The notes under the pieces were generated by a model, which worked only from the letters and a program-made list of their open reading frames with translations, was not told where the DNA came from and made no database searches. The translations under genes were made by a program, and so were the position numbers. A DNA stretch of 64,000 nucleotides from Plotosus lineatus (lineage: Eukaryota > Chordata > Actinopteri > Siluriformes > Plotosidae): contig CM045735.1 in the NCBI GenBank assembly GCA_024760905.1, positions 10,630,749 through 10,694,748 on the forward strand, read 5' to 3'. Numbering within the stretch: position 1 is the stretch's first letter; every line of letters begins with the position of its first letter. This document shows, piece after piece, positions 62,168 to 64,000 of the stretch.

Positions 62168-62504
62168 CGTTCATTTTCTGCAACCACTTAATTCTAATTA
62201 GGGTCACGGGGAGGCTGACGCCCATCGCAGCCAACTACGGGCGAGGGCAAGGTACACCCTGGACGGCTCTCCAGTCCATTGCAGGGCAGAAATCCGCTGA
62301 TGGCTATGCAGCTCCTCTTGTAGAAAGTTATCAATGGTTCTTTTACATGAACCTCAAACTATAGACAGTGAGAGACATGGTCGGCCTTTGATAACCCAGT
62401 TAGCTGCACTGAGGGCGACAGTAACAACCCTTGGAGAGTGGGGCTTGAACTCCCAGCCTGAGGGGCAATGATCCAGCACCTTTACCACCAGGCCACCACT
62501 TCCC
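62168..62504 (-). mobile_element. tRNA-derived SINE, full length
   Basis: Same family as 45829 and 50178 in antisense. The tRNA-like head is near 62440-62500 (GGGGCTTGAACTCCCAGCC is the antisense B box). Confidence 0.8.
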
Positions 62505-62582
62505 ATAACTGTTAGATTTACCCAAAAAGCTTTGCTCATAGTCATATTTCTTATAACCTTGTTTTATTCTTGAGCACTCAGT

Positions 62583-62655
62583 GGGGGATTAGCTCAAATG
62601 GTAGAGCGCTCGCTTAGCATGCGAGAGGTAGCGGGATCGATGCCCGCATCCTCCA
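62583..62655 (+). tRNA. tRNA-Ala (AGC), G5 class, fully paired
   Basis: The canonical form: D-stem GCTC/GAGC, anticodon arm CTCGC-TTAGCAT-GCGAG, T-arm GCGGG-ATCGATG-CCCGC. Every stem is Watson-Crick except the expected G3.U70. No minisatellite lies upstream. A TTTTTTT tract starts about 24 bases downstream. Confidence 0.96.
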
Positions 62656-63115
62656 GGCAAAATATGTATATATATATATTTTTTTTAAACATAAAGCAGC
62701 TCTCGAAGAAAATTAAATATACTGTACTGTACAGTACGGTTGAGCATCGCCGGCTTCGCCCGCTAGATGTCGCTCAAGTGTCGAATTACGGTCACGTGCC
62801 AGAAACATCAAATATTAATAAATTTTGTCATAAATCTTCATCAAATCTACATTTCTGAACCTGAACCACTTTACATTTTTAATATGCAAATCGTCGATGG
62901 TCCCAATGTGGTATTTTACCCATGAAAATGAAGTAAATTGAAAAAAAGCCATTAATCTATTTTAAAATACATTTTATTACCGTTCAGCCAATAAACAAAA
63001 CTGTACGAATACTTTTGGAAATTTCTGCAAATTTCAAAGCTTGGTAATCCTACTCTAGCGTTAGAATACATTGTTTACTATATATAGGGAAAACGGCACC
63101 CCTAGCTCACGGAGT
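62656..63115 (+). repeat. Divergent S1-like spacer
   Basis: GGTTGAGCATCGCCGGCTTC, CGCTAGATGTCGCTCAAGTG and ACATCAAATATTAATAAATT echo the S1 order (CGCCCTCTAGATGGCG, then CCCATCAAATCTGC). No gene. Confidence 0.5.
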
Positions 63116-63188
63116 GGGGGATTAGCTCAAATGGTAGAGCGCTCGCTTAGCATGCGAGAGGTAGCGGGATCGATGCCCGCATCCTCCA
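63116..63188 (+). tRNA. tRNA-Ala (AGC), G5 class, fully paired, with strong terminator
   Basis: Identical to 62583-62655. A run of over 20 T starts two bases after the gene, an obvious Pol III terminator. Confidence 0.97.
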
Positions 63189-63190
63189 AA

Positions 63191-63212
63191 TTTTTTTTTT
63201 TTTTTTTTTTTT
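63191..63212 (+). terminator. Pol III T-tract terminator
   Basis: About 22 consecutive T immediately downstream of the tRNA-Ala at 63116. Confidence 0.9.
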
Positions 63213-63510
63213 CTTATTTAAAAAAAAAGTCATGGAGCAATACAGTAATAAATATAGTCGATGTGATTGGTTGAGCATCCCCGGGCTCGACCTTTAGATG
63301 TCGCTCAGGTATCAAATAACATCTCAGAGCAGCGCCATCAAATATGAATTAAATCTCATATGAAGATTCATCAAATCCACATTTCTGAGATTTTACTTAG
63401 TCCTTTGTACATGCAGTTCAACGATGATATCTTCCCCCCTCATAATTCATTAATAGCACAATTTTTCCTCTGCTTGACATAACAAATAATCCATTTATAA
63501 GAATATCATT
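63213..63510 (+). repeat. Divergent S1-like spacer
   Basis: GACCTTTAGATGTCGCTCAG, GCGCCATCAAATATGAATTA: a sister of 62656-63115. No gene is seen. Confidence 0.5.
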
Positions 63511-63775
63511 CGTTCGTTTTCTGAACAGTTTAATCCTAATTTGGGTCACGGGGAGGCTGGATTCCATCTCAGCCAAGTTTGGCCAATGGCAATGGCAGCA
63601 AGGGACATACACCATGGACAGCTCGCTAGGTCATTACACGACCAACACTCACACAGCCATACACACATCTAGGGGTGATTTGGAGCAGCCAATTACACGT
63701 GTGCATGTTTTGGGGCTGTCGGAGGAAGCCAGAGCATCCGGAGGACACCCATCCCAGCACGGGGACAACATGCAA
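63511..63775 (-). mobile_element. Decayed SINE/L2-tail copy
   Basis: TTCTGAACAGTTTAATCCTA, GGACAGCTCGCTAGGTCATT and GTGTGCATGTTTTGGGGCTG, then GGGGACAACATGCAAATGG. Confidence 0.62.
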
Positions 63776-63823
63776 ATGGCTTACATTGGGTTGAGATCAT
63801 TGTTGGAGGCCCTAGCTTTCGGA

Positions 63824-63896
63824 GGGGGATTGGCTCAAGTGGTAGAGCGCTTGCTTTGCATGCGAGAGGTAGTGGGATCAATGCCCACATCCTCCA
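63824..63896 (+). tRNA. tRNA-Ala (TGC), G5 class
   Basis: Acceptor GGGGGAT/ATCCTCC, D-arm with TG at 8-9 (GGCTCAAGTGG A box), D-stem GCTC/GAGC, anticodon arm CTTGC-TTTGCAT-GCGAG, T-arm GTGGG-ATCAATG-CCCAC. All stems close. The D-loop AAGTGGTA is closer to consensus than in the array. Confidence 0.93.
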
Positions 63897-64000
63897 GTAA
63901 ATTCTGTTGTTATTCCTGAGTAAACACAAAATCTGTACGGTCAATCATGATAAATACAAATTGCACAAGGTGTTTTGGTATAACAGCATGATGATGTAAT

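Overview
The window looks like nuclear DNA of a ray-finned (teleost) fish. The only host protein gene is a spliced vertebrate-type hnRNP H gene (51665-59357, ten coding exons, GT-AG introns). It ends in a Gly-rich tail finishing GGGWGM, which I associate from memory with fish hnrnph1-like proteins. The rest is dominated by RTE-type and other APE-type non-LTR retrotransposons, tRNA-derived SINEs, TA-flanked MITEs and microsatellites. Most long open frames are retrotransposon fragments or translated minisatellite.

Region 1-50850 is an alanine-tRNA array. With region 61035-63896 I count 49 tRNA-Ala genes, pseudogenes and fragments (44 plus 5 minus counting the strands separately is 43 plus, 5 minus, and one fragment at the left edge). 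Two sequence classes alternate: G5 (acceptor GGGGGAT...ATCCTCC) and A5 (acceptor GGGGAAT...ATTCTCC). Both keep the G3.U70 pair that marks alanine tRNAs. Most G5 genes are preceded by a minisatellite built on GGTACATGGTACTATAG, then a (GTT)n run, then a short conserved leader. After a G5 gene comes spacer S2 (dyad ATCACTGTGAT, an RTE-tail-like stretch, AT-rich DNA) leading to an A5 gene. After an A5 gene comes spacer S1 (CGCCCTCTAGATGGCG, an antisense SINE tail, a CA-rich tract) leading to the next minisatellite. Anticodons are mainly AGC, TGC and CGC. Some copies carry CAC, GGC, AGG, AGT or AAC.

Region 1-13600 holds about 2.7 tandem copies of a unit of about 5 kb, with a 100-N gap inside one tRNA gene. 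Copies 1 and 2 carry a 5'-truncated RTE fragment where copy 3 still has a tRNA-Ala(CGC) gene. Region 14655-17318 is a broken RTE copy. Region 17979-22012 is an almost intact non-LTR element on the minus strand, inserted in a minisatellite. Region 22013-34292 is more tRNA array plus a 1 kb TIR element. Region 34376-37332 is a second long RTE copy. Region 37256-40752 contains a 2.2 kb-spaced duplication of an inverted array unit. Region 43964-45243 is an RTE copy with a 5' inversion, and 48272-49000 is a young RTE insertion with a 15-bp target duplication.

Region 51150-59850 is the hnRNP H gene. Its introns contain SINEs and two inverted copies of one MITE. Region 59850-64000 is SINE-rich intergenic DNA with one decayed and three well-preserved tRNA-Ala genes. 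Their spacers still resemble S1, so the hnRNP H gene lies inside or beside an older, wider tRNA-Ala cluster.

All calls come from reading the sequence. No searches or folding programs were run. Family names are from memory.
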